DNA of 64,000 nt, taken from NCBI GenBank assembly GCA_030584025.1, contig CP129487.1, positions 1,240,001 to 1,304,000 of the forward strand, given 5' to 3'. The notes under the pieces were generated by a model that was not told the origin of the DNA, did no database searches, and saw only the letters and a program-made list of their open reading frames with translations. Numbering within the stretch: the stretch's first letter is position 1; every line of letters starts with the position of its first letter. The stretch is from Cyclobacteriaceae bacterium. Lineage in GTDB: Bacteria > Bacteroidota > Bacteroidia > Cytophagales > Cyclobacteriaceae. A program made the position numbers and the translations under genes. Positions 18,681 through 26,620 of the stretch are shown here, piece after piece.

Positions 18681-20327
18681 ATGAACTGGACTACTCTATT
18701 ACTAAGTTGGCGTGCAGTAGAATTAAAACGCTGGCTTATATTTTTCTTATTTCTATTCGCAGCCACTTCATCCTTTGCACAAACCTGGAAATCAGATCAA
18801 GACAACGGCACCTACATCAATCCCATCCTTCATGCTGATTATTCAGATCCTGATGTATGCAAGGCGGGAAATGATTTTTACATGACTGCATCTTCATTCA
18901 ACTGTGTTCCGGGTTTGCCCATTTTGCATTCAAAAGATCTGGTGAATTGGAGGTTGATCAATTATGCATTGCCCACACTTTCCTATGCAGAAGGTTTTGA
19001 TAAACCGCAACACGGTAAGGGCATATGGGCACCGTGCATCCGCTATCACAACAATGAATTTTACATTTACTTTCCTGATCCCGACCACGGCATCTATATG
19101 ATTAAGACAAAAGATCCGGCTGGTGCATGGTCGGAGCCGGTGTTGGTAAAAGGAGGGAAGGGATTGATTGATCCTTCTCCATTGTGGGATGATGACGGAA
19201 AGGCGTATCTCACGTATGCATTCGCGGGAAGCCGTGCAGGTATTAAAAGTTTGTTGATGGTGTGTTCCATGAATGCAGAAGGCACCAAAACATTGGGTGA
19301 TGATGCGATTGTTTTTGACGGACACGATGCGCATCCCACCGTGGAAGGACCGAAGTTTTACAAACGTAACGGATACTACTACATATTTGCGCCAGCAGGT
19401 GGTGTGGCAACAGGCTGGCAGTTGGTGTTGCGGGCAAAAAGTCCATTTGGTCCATATGAGCACAAGGTGGTGATGGATCAGGGTTCAACGAACGTAAACG
19501 GCCCGCACCAGGGCGCGTGGGTCGAACTGGATAACAGTGAGCATTGGTTCTTTCATTTTCAGGATGCGGGTGTGTACGGAAGAATTGTACACCTGCAACC
19601 CATGGTTTGGAACAACCACTGGCCGGTAATTGGCGCTGATGTTAAAAAGAGCGGAAAGGGAGAACCGGTGTTAAAACATAAAAAGCCGGATGTCGGAAAA
19701 ACCTATCCGGTTATTTTTCCTCCTGAGTCGGATGAATTTGATTCACGAACATTGGGTCTGCAATGGCAGTGGCATGCCAATCCGCAACTGCATTGGGCTT
19801 ACCCGGTGGCAGACAAAAGTACGCTTCGCCTGTTTGCAGTTCCAAAACCACCGGATGCAAAAAGTTTTTGGGATGTACCCAATCTGTTGTTGCAAAAATT
19901 TCCTGCACCGCAGTTCCAGGTAACAACCAAACTCACTTTTATATCTCGTTTTGAAGGCGAAGAAGCCGGCTTGATTATTATGGGGCGCGACTACGCGCGA
20001 CTGACTATTAAAAGTAAAGACGGTAAGCTTTTCATACGTCAGGCCCTTTGTAAAAATGCCGATAAGGGAGCAGCGGAGATTTCTGGTACAGAAACAGCTT
20101 TAACAGGTAATATCCTTTACTTGCGTGTGCAGGTAAAGCAGGGAGGCGTTTGTACGTTCAGCTACAGCGAAGATGGCAAAAAATTTAAATCAGTAGGTGA
20201 ACCTTTCCAGGCACGTGAAGGTATGTGGATTGGCGCCAAGGTTGGCTTGTTTTGTATTCGTGAGGGCATCACCAACGATGCCGGGCATGTGGATGTGGAT
20301 TGGTTTGGGGTGAGTTCGGAATTCTGA
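18681..20327 (+). CDS. Glycoside hydrolase GH43 with C-terminal beta-sandwich
   Basis: Exo-acting beta-xylosidase/alpha-L-arabinofuranosidase family enzyme. A long N-terminal signal (RWLIFFLFLFAATSSFAQ) precedes the five-bladed propeller, which opens NPILHADYSDPDVCKAGNDF with the catalytic-base Asp in DYSDPD. The likely pKa-modulating Asp is in GLIDPSPLWDDDG and the acid Glu in HPTVEGPKFYKRNG. From about residue 350 a beta-sandwich domain (DEFDSRTLGLQWQWHANP) follows, as in xylosidase-type GH43s. Length 548. In a pectin locus it may trim arabinan or arabinogalactan side chains. It stands after a repeat, so it may have its own promoter. Confidence 0.9.
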   Translation: MNWTTLLLSWRAVELKRWLIFFLFLFAATSSFAQTWKSDQDNGTYINPILHADYSDPDVCKAGNDFYMTASSFNCVPGLPILHSKDLVNWRLINYALPTLSYAEGFDKPQHGKGIWAPCIRYHNNEFYIYFPDPDHGIYMIKTKDPAGAWSEPVLVKGGKGLIDPSPLWDDDGKAYLTYAFAGSRAGIKSLLMVCSMNAEGTKTLGDDAIVFDGHDAHPTVEGPKFYKRNGYYYIFAPAGGVATGWQLVLRAKSPFGPYEHKVVMDQGSTNVNGPHQGAWVELDNSEHWFFHFQDAGVYGRIVHLQPMVWNNHWPVIGADVKKSGKGEPVLKHKKPDVGKTYPVIFPPESDEFDSRTLGLQWQWHANPQLHWAYPVADKSTLRLFAVPKPPDAKSFWDVPNLLLQKFPAPQFQVTTKLTFISRFEGEEAGLIIMGRDYARLTIKSKDGKLFIRQALCKNADKGAAEISGTETALTGNILYLRVQVKQGGVCTFSYSEDGKKFKSVGEPFQAREGMWIGAKVGLFCIREGITNDAGHVDVDWFGVSSEF

Positions 20328-20382
20328 ATTTTAAATTTTAAATTCTGAATTGTGAGAGGGCATCTCTAAAAAACCAATACAA

Positions 20383-20483
20383 AACCGCGGAGAACGCAAA
20401 GAAGACGCAGAGAGCCTCAGAGAATGAAAGAATGTGTATTTCTCTGCGTTCTTTGCGTGTATTCTCTCTGTGCTCTCCGCGGT
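20383..20483. repeat. Dispersed inverted repeat copy 3 in the 20328-20585 gap
   Basis: AACCGCGGAGAACGCAAAGA and onward faces its inverse TTCTCTGCGTTCTTTGCGTG to CTCCGCGGT. The element sits between the convergent GH43 and DUF1801 genes, so its strong hairpin could end both transcripts. Just before it, at about 20326-20350, is a short AT palindrome (TTCTGAATTTTAAATTTTAA...). The rest of the gap has no gene. Confidence 0.8.
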
Positions 20484-20585
20484 AAAATTCATTTTAATGT
20501 TTTTAGAGGTTTCCTTAATTTTAGGAATACTTGCGGATACTCATATTCTGAATCCGGATTTATGATTTTATATTTTTAGTGAGAA

Positions 20586-20978
20586 TTACTTTAACCGCAC
20601 CAGCTTCCCCTTCCGCTTTACAATGTTCTTATAGTCCCACTGAATGTCGCGCGATTTTTTGACCCAGCGGGTTACATCGTGCACGCGTACTTCTTCAACT
20701 GAAGTATATCGGATAGAGGCGTCTTTGAATTTACCCGTGCCGGGTTCAAGCTTTTCTTCCTCAAAGTCAGCACCGCTCCAAAACATCAACCGGACGCAAT
20801 CTTTGAGTTTGCTGTAGCCCACCACAGGGTTGCCATCTAAAAACCAAACCGGGTGCGCATGCCAGATTTTTCTTTCGGCTTCTGTTAACGCCTTATCAAT
20901 GGTGGAGGCCAGCAACGTGCAAATGGCTTTGTCGGTTGTGTTTTGCTTGTTGTTGTATGCGGTTATCTCCTTGTTCAT
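20586..20978 (-). CDS. DUF1801-family small protein
   Basis: Cytoplasmic protein of 130 residues without signal or membrane segments. It resembles the DUF1801 (YdhG-like) fold, with ERKIWHAHPVWFLDGNPVVG and KDCVRLMFWSGADF as its most family-like parts. The biochemical role is not established. It is the last gene of the leftward ArsR-SRPBCC-DoxX-DUF4256 cluster, 21 bases after the previous stop, a combination common in Bacteroidota and probably linked to a stress or detoxification response. Confidence 0.75.
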   Translation of the reverse strand: MNKEITAYNNKQNTTDKAICTLLASTIDKALTEAERKIWHAHPVWFLDGNPVVGYSKLKDCVRLMFWSGADFEEEKLEPGTGKFKDASIRYTSVEEVRVHDVTRWVKKSRDIQWDYKNIVKRKGKLVRLK

Positions 20979-20999
20979 TGAACTTCAACTAAGTAATCA

Positions 21000-21566
21000 C
21001 TACACCTGAAGCATTCCCCGAAAACCCCTTACACCATAATAGGATTCAGCCCCGTTGTGGTAAATGAAGACGTGTCCAAAACGATAGTCACCAAAAATGG
21101 CGCCTCCGAGTTTGCGGATATCGGCTGGTGTTTTTAGCCAGCTTGATGTTTTGGTATCGAATGGCCCCACCGTTTGTAACGCACGGTATTGTTCCTCGGT
21201 TAGCAATTCAATACCCATGTCTTCAGCCATTTGTACAGCACTGTTATCCGGCTTGTGTTCTTTTCGTGATTCAAGCGCTTCGTGGTCGTAGCAAATGCTC
21301 CTGCGGCCTTTAGGGGTTTCGGCAGAGCAATCGCAAAAGGTATACGTTCCTGTTTTTTTATCGAATTGAATCACATCGGGCTCACCACCGGTTTGTTCCA
21401 TCTGGTGTAACGACCACAGTTTTTCAGGTTTTGCCTTCGCCAGACGGGCTTCCACGTTTTTCCACTCCAGGCCTTTGTGCCGCTTCATGTTTTTTTCAAA
21501 GCGATTTTGTAAAATGCCAAGCAACGCATCGCGTTCTTTGGCAGACAATTTCATTTTACCGGACAT
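21000..21566 (-). CDS. DUF4256-family protein
   Basis: Cytoplasmic protein of 188 residues, full length for DUF4256. Recognisable features are LQNRFEKNMKRHKGLEWKNV at the start, MEQTGGEPDVIQFD, and the cysteine-containing YTFCDCSAETPKGRRSICYD region, followed by WLKTPADIRKLGGAIFGDYR and VFIYHNGAESYYGVRGFRG at the end. Function is unknown. ATG 21566 is used; 21554 is an in-frame alternative. It lies 10 bases after the DoxX-like gene. Confidence 0.85.
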   Translation of the reverse strand: MSGKMKLSAKERDALLGILQNRFEKNMKRHKGLEWKNVEARLAKAKPEKLWSLHQMEQTGGEPDVIQFDKKTGTYTFCDCSAETPKGRRSICYDHEALESRKEHKPDNSAVQMAEDMGIELLTEEQYRALQTVGPFDTKTSSWLKTPADIRKLGGAIFGDYRFGHVFIYHNGAESYYGVRGFRGMLQV

Positions 21567-21576
21567 GCGTATTCGA

Positions 21577-21957
21577 TTATCGGGTTATCATTACTTTTCG
21601 TTCTGCGGGCCTCATATACCATGAAATAACGGTTAACACAAGCAATAGCGTTGGACCGAAATATTCGCTGGCCTGATCGCCAACAGCAGCATGTGAAAAT
21701 ACAGCTCCTGACATTAAAAAGAAAAACCCTGCATAGGCCCATTCCTTTAGCAGGGGATAGCCGGGCATAAGCACCGCTACAACACCTAATAATTTCCAAA
21801 TACCAATCAGGGTTATGAAATACAACGGATAACCCAGAGCCGTCATCTTTTCTGCTTCTTCTTCCAGCGGAATCAATTGTACAATACCGGTTGATACCAT
21901 TCCCAGGCTAAGCCAGATGGTGGAAACCCAGTAAATGATTTTATTTCGCTTGCTCAT
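21577..21957 (-). CDS. DoxX-like membrane protein
   Basis: Small integral inner-membrane protein of 126 residues with four predicted hydrophobic helices (about 9-26, 45-65, 70-90 and 97-115). The pattern matches the DoxX/DoxX-like family, seen in LGYPLYFITLIGIWKLLGVVA. Members are often coexpressed with SRPBCC and ArsR genes in Bacteroidota. The role here is unproven. It starts 6 bases after the SRPBCC stop. Confidence 0.82.
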   Translation of the reverse strand: MSKRNKIIYWVSTIWLSLGMVSTGIVQLIPLEEEAEKMTALGYPLYFITLIGIWKLLGVVAVLMPGYPLLKEWAYAGFFFLMSGAVFSHAAVGDQASEYFGPTLLLVLTVISWYMRPAERKVMITR

Positions 21958-21963
21958 GGTTGA

Positions 21964-22428
21964 TTATTTTAGTTTCAATGCTATTTCCTGTAAACGGTTA
22001 TGCGCCATATTGATGCCTTGGGCAAAAGGTAATTGTAGCATGGCATCACGGTCGGCTACCGATTTATACACAATGTGCATGGTAAGCTTACTGGTGTGGT
22101 CAGTAAGTTTTTCGAACGTCAGGTATTCGAGCTGAACCGGAAATGGAGTGTTCTCCATTTCAAATGTCCGGATGATTTTCTCATGGGGTATGCAGGTATG
22201 AATGGTTCCGTTAAAGCGGTGTTTATTTCCCATCGGATCGGTGGTTTCAAACTGATAGCTGCCATGTTGTTTTGAGTCGAGTTTCAATACTTGTGTTCCC
22301 ATCCATTGTGCCACGATTTCCGGCTCAACATAAGCGGTAAAGAGCAGGGCAACGGGTAAATCAAATTCACGGGTAATGGTTAAATCCTGTTTGCCGTCTT
22401 CGGCATGTATTTTTGTTTTGCGCTCCAT
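21964..22428 (-). CDS. SRPBCC/AHSA1-domain protein
   Basis: Cytoplasmic START/Bet v1-like ligand-binding fold protein of 154 residues, close to the AHSA1 (activator of Hsp90 ATPase-like) group. It shows ITREFDLPVALLFTAYVEPE, AQWMG and the C-terminal helix with MAHNRLQEIALKLK. The ligand is unknown. It starts one base after the ArsR-type regulator ends; this ArsR-SRPBCC pairing is a widespread bacterial arrangement. Confidence 0.88.
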   Translation of the reverse strand: MERKTKIHAEDGKQDLTITREFDLPVALLFTAYVEPEIVAQWMGTQVLKLDSKQHGSYQFETTDPMGNKHRFNGTIHTCIPHEKIIRTFEMENTPFPVQLEYLTFEKLTDHTSKLTMHIVYKSVADRDAMLQLPFAQGINMAHNRLQEIALKLK

Positions 22429-22429
22429 G

Positions 22430-22750
22430 TTATCTCGTTTTATATTTTTTCATTACGGTTTCCAGTTTTGTAAAGCGATCGTCCCACAATTGCCGGAAGG
22501 GCTCGAGAAAATCAGCTACAGCTTTCATTTTTTTGGGGTTGAAATGATAGTATACCTCACGGCCGCTTTGCTCTTGCCTGAGCAGCTCACATTCAGTAAG
22601 TATTTGCAGGTGTTTTGATACAGTAGGGCGGGCGGTATCAAAGTTTGAGGCGATGGCACCGGCAGTCATGGATTGTGAAGCCACCAGCAGTAAAATGGCC
22701 CTGCGCGTGGGGTCGGCTATGGCTTGAAAAACATCTCGTCTCAGGTTCAT
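22430..22750 (-). CDS. ArsR-family winged-helix transcriptional regulator
   Basis: Repressor of 106 residues opening with the classic FQAIADPTRRAILLLVA and a recognition-helix region TARPTVSKHLQILTECELL. No cysteine pair typical of arsenic sensing is evident, so it belongs with the SRPBCC-linked, non-metal ArsR group. It heads a five-gene leftward operon. Two inverted repeats directly upstream (22754-22793) look like its own operator. Confidence 0.92.
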   Translation of the reverse strand: MNLRRDVFQAIADPTRRAILLLVASQSMTAGAIASNFDTARPTVSKHLQILTECELLRQEQSGREVYYHFNPKKMKAVADFLEPFRQLWDDRFTKLETVMKKYKTR

Positions 22751-22753
22751 TGT

Positions 22754-22793
22754 GTAGCTATTTGGCTACAAATATATGTAGTTAAATAACTAC
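22754..22793. promoter_or_regulatory. Double inverted-repeat operator upstream of arsR-type gene
   Basis: Two palindromes with the same ends, GTAGCTATTTGGCTAC (22754-22769) and GTAGTTAAATAACTAC (22778-22793), start 24 bases apart and begin 3 bases upstream of the regulator's ATG. The shared pattern GTAGYTA...CTAC suggests two dimers binding for autorepression. Confidence 0.7.
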
Positions 22794-22826
22794 ACAAAAT
22801 TTTCGCTGATTTTTTTTTCTGGACAG

Positions 22827-23177
22827 TCAGGCGTCTTCCTCGGGCCGCAGCAGGTTGGCCAGCTTTTGTGGGGCCACTTCACAATAGGCTGAGGTGAGGG
22901 CATCTGTAAACACATCTTTGCGAACCTTTTTCAGTTCAATAAGTGTCCAGCCCTGCTTGCCCCATTTGTTTTCAACCGGATAAATACTGGAGGTGTTCAT
23001 ACGGGAGAAAACATCCTGATCAATTTCCGATAGCCTGAGGCAGGCTTTGTTGTTGGCGTGGTCGTAGGTAGCGAAAATCTTTTTCTTTACCCGGAAAGAA
23101 GTTTTCTCAAAGTGTGGTTCCTCCGTGGTTTCCGGAAAGGAGAGGGCCAGCTTGCGAAAAGTTTCGAGGGTTACCAT
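22827..23177 (-). CDS. MmcQ/YjbR-family protein
   Basis: Small cytoplasmic protein of 116 residues with the family outline: ALSFPETTEEPHFEKTSFRV at the start and NKWGKQGWTLIELKKV in the second half, ending in a short helix. The fold is DNA-binding-like (CyaY-like), but function is not defined. It lies upstream of the ArsR operon with a 76-base gap, so it is probably a separate unit. Confidence 0.85.
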   Translation of the reverse strand: MVTLETFRKLALSFPETTEEPHFEKTSFRVKKKIFATYDHANNKACLRLSEIDQDVFSRMNTSSIYPVENKWGKQGWTLIELKKVRKDVFTDALTSAYCEVAPQKLANLLRPEEDA

Positions 23178-23183
23178 ATTTTT

Positions 23184-24098
23184 TTATGATGTACACAAGA
23201 TACGTAATCCCAATCCATGCTGAACATGAGTATGTGTAATTGTTCTAAGCTCCGGAATGGATGTGATGTTCAGGCTTGGCCGTATCTCATAAAAGAAATG
23301 CGTTCGCTTCCAGGGTTCTTTTTTCTTTCCTGCCCGAAAATCAATCCCCATGGGTATGTAGGTTGATACAACAAGATGGGTTTTGTTTTGGGATGTTTCG
23401 GTTTTACTGATGTTTGAACCTGGGTAATGATATGTATAGGGATAGGCATAATGTCCGGTAGGGAAACGCATTTCCTCCCGGTTGTATTTGCTGTAATGAA
23501 CCTCTGTGGTAGCATGAATAGATACCCCGGTTGTGAGGCCGATGCCGGCAAATAAGGTAAGTCGGGCTTTTTCATCGGTTCTGAAAATCACCGACCCGTC
23601 AAGCCGGATTTGTTCCGAGGCATAATTCATGCTGTAATATTCTGTGGTTATTGAATCAATATAAATTGTTTGACTGGTTTGGGAGGATGTTAAGGTATCG
23701 TAAGGGCTGCGATTCGTTTTGTATAAATCACCCTGCAAGGTTTTGCCGGATAGGTAGCTAATACCCAAACGTAAAACCGGGTTGGCTTTGTATCGTTCTT
23801 GTTGCTTGTCGCTGAACCGAATACCCAACAATACCGAAAACAATGTATTGTTGATCAGGCTGAAGTCACCCGACTCAGAAAAGTCTGCGAGGTTGTTGTT
23901 TAATAAAGTAGATTCGGGATAAAGCGTTTTGAAATCGGCCAGCTTTCCATTGCTGACCGGATTTGAAAAGTAGCCTGCCTGAACAGCGATGTCATAGATG
24001 TTTATGTTTTTGATTTTTTCCGGTTGTTGTTCCTGTGCGGACACACCGAAAGTTCCGGTCAGCAGCATCGCGACCGTTAACGTGTTGATTTTTCTCAT
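23184..24098 (-). CDS. Outer-membrane beta-barrel-like protein of unknown function
   Basis: A protein of 304 residues with a signal peptide (MRKINTLTVAMLLTGTFGVSAQ) and alternating hydrophobic beta-strand patterns, such as NTLFSVLLGIRFSD, PVLRLGISYLSG, ARLTLFAGIGLTTGVSIHAT and HLVVSTYIPMGIDFRAG. This fits an outer-membrane barrel of the OmpW/porin-like kind. No precise family was recognised. It ends 6 bases before the MmcQ/YjbR gene. Upstream it borders the truncated end of the cassette array. Confidence 0.6.
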   Translation of the reverse strand: MRKINTLTVAMLLTGTFGVSAQEQQPEKIKNINIYDIAVQAGYFSNPVSNGKLADFKTLYPESTLLNNNLADFSESGDFSLINNTLFSVLLGIRFSDKQQERYKANPVLRLGISYLSGKTLQGDLYKTNRSPYDTLTSSQTSQTIYIDSITTEYYSMNYASEQIRLDGSVIFRTDEKARLTLFAGIGLTTGVSIHATTEVHYSKYNREEMRFPTGHYAYPYTYHYPGSNISKTETSQNKTHLVVSTYIPMGIDFRAGKKKEPWKRTHFFYEIRPSLNITSIPELRTITHTHVQHGLGLRILCTS

Positions 24099-24180
24099 TT
24101 TTCGGGGGGTATATTCCGAAAAACGAGTTTTAGCTGGAGATATTGTATAATATCTCTTAGGTATTTTGCAATGATGGATA

Positions 24181-24314
24181 TAAAGGAAATGAGCATCGCG
24201 GAATACTAAAGGCCGACAAGGTCGTCACAGTCCCCCGTGGGGAAACGTTGTAGCGAAGATAACACTTTGAACTTACACTGAACCCCACCATTGCGCAAAC
24301 ATTTTGTTAGCGGC
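24181..24314 (-). repeat. Truncated attC-like element after the last cassette
   Basis: Read on the minus strand it begins CGCTAAC, AAAAT, GTTTGCGC and continues with a core closely matching the 26436-26611 element (shared pieces include GGCCGACAAGGTCGTCAC and AAACGTTGTA on the plus strand). The distal L'/R' end was not found before the neighbouring OMP gene, so this copy appears cut at the end of the array. The 224-base gap 24099-24322 holds nothing else. Confidence 0.65.
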
Positions 24315-24322
24315 AGTGATTC

Positions 24323-25465
24323 TTACTCCACTCTCTCGTTCCAGTCCACCTTTGTTATCTTATTTTGTCCAACGATAATCACAGAGACTTCCTTGTCCAA
24401 GGCTATACCATAAAAGTCTAAATTCACTAAAATATAATCTCCGTAAGTGGTTGTCACAGGTCGATGCGTGTAGAATGCTTTTTCAAACAATGGATTTACT
24501 ATTTGAATTTCGGTTTCTTTAATCTCTGATAAAAAAGTCATTTCGTTCAAACGAACTATGTACAGTTGTCTCCCTTGGTAATTGAAGGTCGAAAATATTT
24601 GAATACTATATAAATCAAGTAGTTTTTGATAAGCTTCTGATTTGTCCGAATAACCTAGTGCCCCTCCCTCTTTGGTTTTTCCTATTTCGCTTTTCTTTGC
24701 CTTAGTTAATTTTCGAGGATTGTCGATTGATTTAATCTCAGTGGAGCCCATTCCATGACCTAATTGTGCTAATACTAAATATTTATTGTCCTTTTTATAA
24801 ACCGAATTTGCGCACGTGGATTCTGTAAAGAAAATATCTCCGGAATCTTTTTCGAAGAAATAAATTGTGCCTCCCCACTCTCCGTGACAATCTCCAAATA
24901 CGATGAATTCACTGTCTTCAAATAGTTTGGGCTGCTTGTCTAACGGAAACTTTGTTTTTAAGGTAGTCCATTTGTTATTCCAAACATAAGTGACTCCGCC
25001 AGCAACAGCCGCTAATTTGTCATTTACTATCCAATGGTATCTAAACTTCTTTGTGTTTAACTTTTTCTCAAAATCAAAGTCTCGCTCCATATTCTCAACC
25101 TTATAGCAAACGAATTTCCCAGTCCTGAATAATGAGACCAGTCTATTGTCATAGATAACCGAATATGAAACGGGGTAATTAATGTAATTATCATCGTAGT
25201 CATCAAAGTCGTTCGTGTAGTATGGGTTTTTTATGACTAAATGATTGGTTTCAAATGCTATCGGGCTTTCACTTATTGAAACATTGAACTGGTCGGTCTT
25301 GTACAATGATGAAATTGCAACAGAGTCATTTTTCCGTCCCGAAAATGGGTCGCGCCATGAATTCTTAAAGTTGCTTATTAGTTTGTCGAACGAAACATTT
25401 TTGTCTTGTCCGAGTACAGTCGTTGTAAGTAAAATGAATGTCAGTATGTTAAAGTGTCGAATCAT
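24323..25465 (-). CDS. Cassette gene: secreted protein of unknown function
   Basis: A 380-residue protein with a signal peptide (MIRHFNILTFILLTTTVLGQ). The ATG at 25465 starts it; the TTG at 25471 is a poorer choice. The body has regularly spaced beta segments and aromatic residues (YHWIVNDKLAAVAGGVTYVW, FIVFGDCHGEWGGTIYFFEK, YLVLAQLGHGMGSTEIKSID), suggesting a beta-propeller-like fold. No family is recognised. The gene fills its cassette: the stop is 9 bases from the R'' box and the start 16 bases from the R' box. It is the last cassette counted from the presumed array start. Confidence 0.75.
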   Translation of the reverse strand: MIRHFNILTFILLTTTVLGQDKNVSFDKLISNFKNSWRDPFSGRKNDSVAISSLYKTDQFNVSISESPIAFETNHLVIKNPYYTNDFDDYDDNYINYPVSYSVIYDNRLVSLFRTGKFVCYKVENMERDFDFEKKLNTKKFRYHWIVNDKLAAVAGGVTYVWNNKWTTLKTKFPLDKQPKLFEDSEFIVFGDCHGEWGGTIYFFEKDSGDIFFTESTCANSVYKKDNKYLVLAQLGHGMGSTEIKSIDNPRKLTKAKKSEIGKTKEGGALGYSDKSEAYQKLLDLYSIQIFSTFNYQGRQLYIVRLNEMTFLSEIKETEIQIVNPLFEKAFYTHRPVTTTYGDYILVNLDFYGIALDKEVSVIIVGQNKITKVDWNERVE

Positions 25466-25480
25466 TGTCAAAGAATCATT

Positions 25481-25654
25481 GCCGCTAACGTTTGGCTATT
25501 TGCAGTTGCGGGCATAGGAGGCTTTAAAAATGAAGCGCAGCGAAATGTTAAGCCCGACCTGCACGTCCCTGTCCCCCGACACCGAACTAAATTAAGAAAT
25601 TACTTTTAATACCTGCACCAAACCCCCGAATTGCATAAACATTTTGTTAGGCGC
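25481..25654 (-). repeat. attC-like site between cassettes 2 and 3
   Basis: On the minus strand it reads GCCTAAC, AAAAT, GTTTATGC, a palindromic core (GGGCTTAACATTTCGC against GCAAAGCC-type arms), then AGCCAAAC abutting GTTAGCG. R'' fits RYYYAAC. R' fits GTTRRRY only partly (its sixth base breaks the pattern), but the two outer boxes pair with each other. It spans 174 bases, long for attC but with the right box spacing. Confidence 0.68.
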
Positions 25655-25657
25655 AGT

Positions 25658-26413
25658 TCATTTTTGTGACACTGATTTAAAATACTTCTCATCGAATCTT
25701 CCGTCTAGGCGATGATAGAATTCAATGATCTGACTTGTCTTCTCTCGTATCCTTTTGTGCATTTTCACAATCTCCCAAAACCCAGTATTACTTTTGAATA
25801 GGTTTTCAGCGAATGAATTGAAGTCTTCCTCAATACTTGCCGTAGAATACAATGATAGTACCCCTTTCTTGTTTAATTCTAAGTCAAACGTCTCTGATGC
25901 CTTTCCGTGCTTCAAAGCATCAGTTCCAGACTTCCCATAGTGAATGCCTTTATTTTGAGAAATCCATTTTTTCTTATCAAAGAGGAACGAATAATTTCTA
26001 AGCAAAATGGAAGAAAATTCCGAGTGGAATGCTTGTTCAATCCAGAAGTCAGTGTATCCCAAATTGCTACCACCGTTGCTTAAGTAAATTTCCGATATCG
26101 AATTTGTTCCACCATACTCTTGTCCGTAAAATTCAAGCTGTCCGACTACATATATTTTGGTCAAATGCTTTCTAATTAATTCTACGGGATATTTATTTAG
26201 CGCCTTTGTTATGATTGCTTTACTTCTTTTGAACTCACCTGTGTCCAACGGTGTCGCTCTTCCGTTTATCTCTTCTGTTAACCATGCCTCTGGGAATATC
26301 TTATGGTCTGCTGAGAAAATTATTTCAATACCAAAGTCGGCCAAGGTGTTGTCCTGAGAATAGACACAAATCGTGCTTGAAAAGAGAAATACTAGTCCTA
26401 AAATTCTATTCAC
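25658..26413 (-). CDS. Cassette gene: secreted protein, possibly a degenerate metallopeptidase-like family
   Basis: A 251-residue exported protein. A GTG at 26413 is chosen because it has a good ribosome site (GGAG 6 bases upstream), begins a signal peptide (NRILGLVFLFSSTICVYSQ) and lies just inside the cassette; a longer frame to 26524 would run back through the attC-like site. The body includes KIYVVGQLEFYGQEYGGTNS, IYLSNGG and FHSEFSSILLRNY. The last piece recalls zinc-metallopeptidase-like proteins of Bacteroidota, but a full HExxH is absent, so activity is doubtful. The stop lies 3 bases from the R'' box. Confidence 0.72.
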   Translation of the reverse strand: MNRILGLVFLFSSTICVYSQDNTLADFGIEIIFSADHKIFPEAWLTEEINGRATPLDTGEFKRSKAIITKALNKYPVELIRKHLTKIYVVGQLEFYGQEYGGTNSISEIYLSNGGSNLGYTDFWIEQAFHSEFSSILLRNYSFLFDKKKWISQNKGIHYGKSGTDALKHGKASETFDLELNKKGVLSLYSTASIEEDFNSFAENLFKSNTGFWEIVKMHKRIREKTSQIIEFYHRLDGRFDEKYFKSVSQK

Positions 26414-26435
26414 AAAATCTCCAATAAAATGAATT

Positions 26436-26611
26436 GCGCCTAACGTTTGGGTTTGGGCAGTGACGTGCTTAGGAGGCCTTAGCAATGAAGCATCGTGGAA
26501 TGCTAAGGCCGACAAGGTCGTCACTGTCTACCGTGGGCAAACGTTGTAACGAAGATAAATATTTTATACAAACACATCATCCCGCCATTGACCAAACCTG
26601 TTGTTGGCAGC
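26436..26611 (-). repeat. attC-like site between cassettes 1 and 2
   Basis: On the minus strand: TGCCAAC, AACAG, GTTTGG, long core, then CCCAAAC abutting GTTAGGC. L'' GTTTGG and L' CCAAAC are fully complementary. The core holds nested palindromes: GGCCTTAGCA against TGCTAAGGCC (plus strand, 26476-26510) inside GCAGTGACG against CGTCACTG. It spans 176 bases. The sequence between is not coding. Confidence 0.7.
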
Positions 26612-26620
26612 GGTAACTTT

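Noticed and set aside
18930..19463. Minus-strand open frame of 177 codons
   Set aside because: Antisense shadow within the GH43 gene, with no family-like features.
26414..26524. Upstream extension of the second cassette gene
   Set aside because: It would translate through the attC-like junction; the GTG at 26413 has a good ribosome site and starts a signal peptide.
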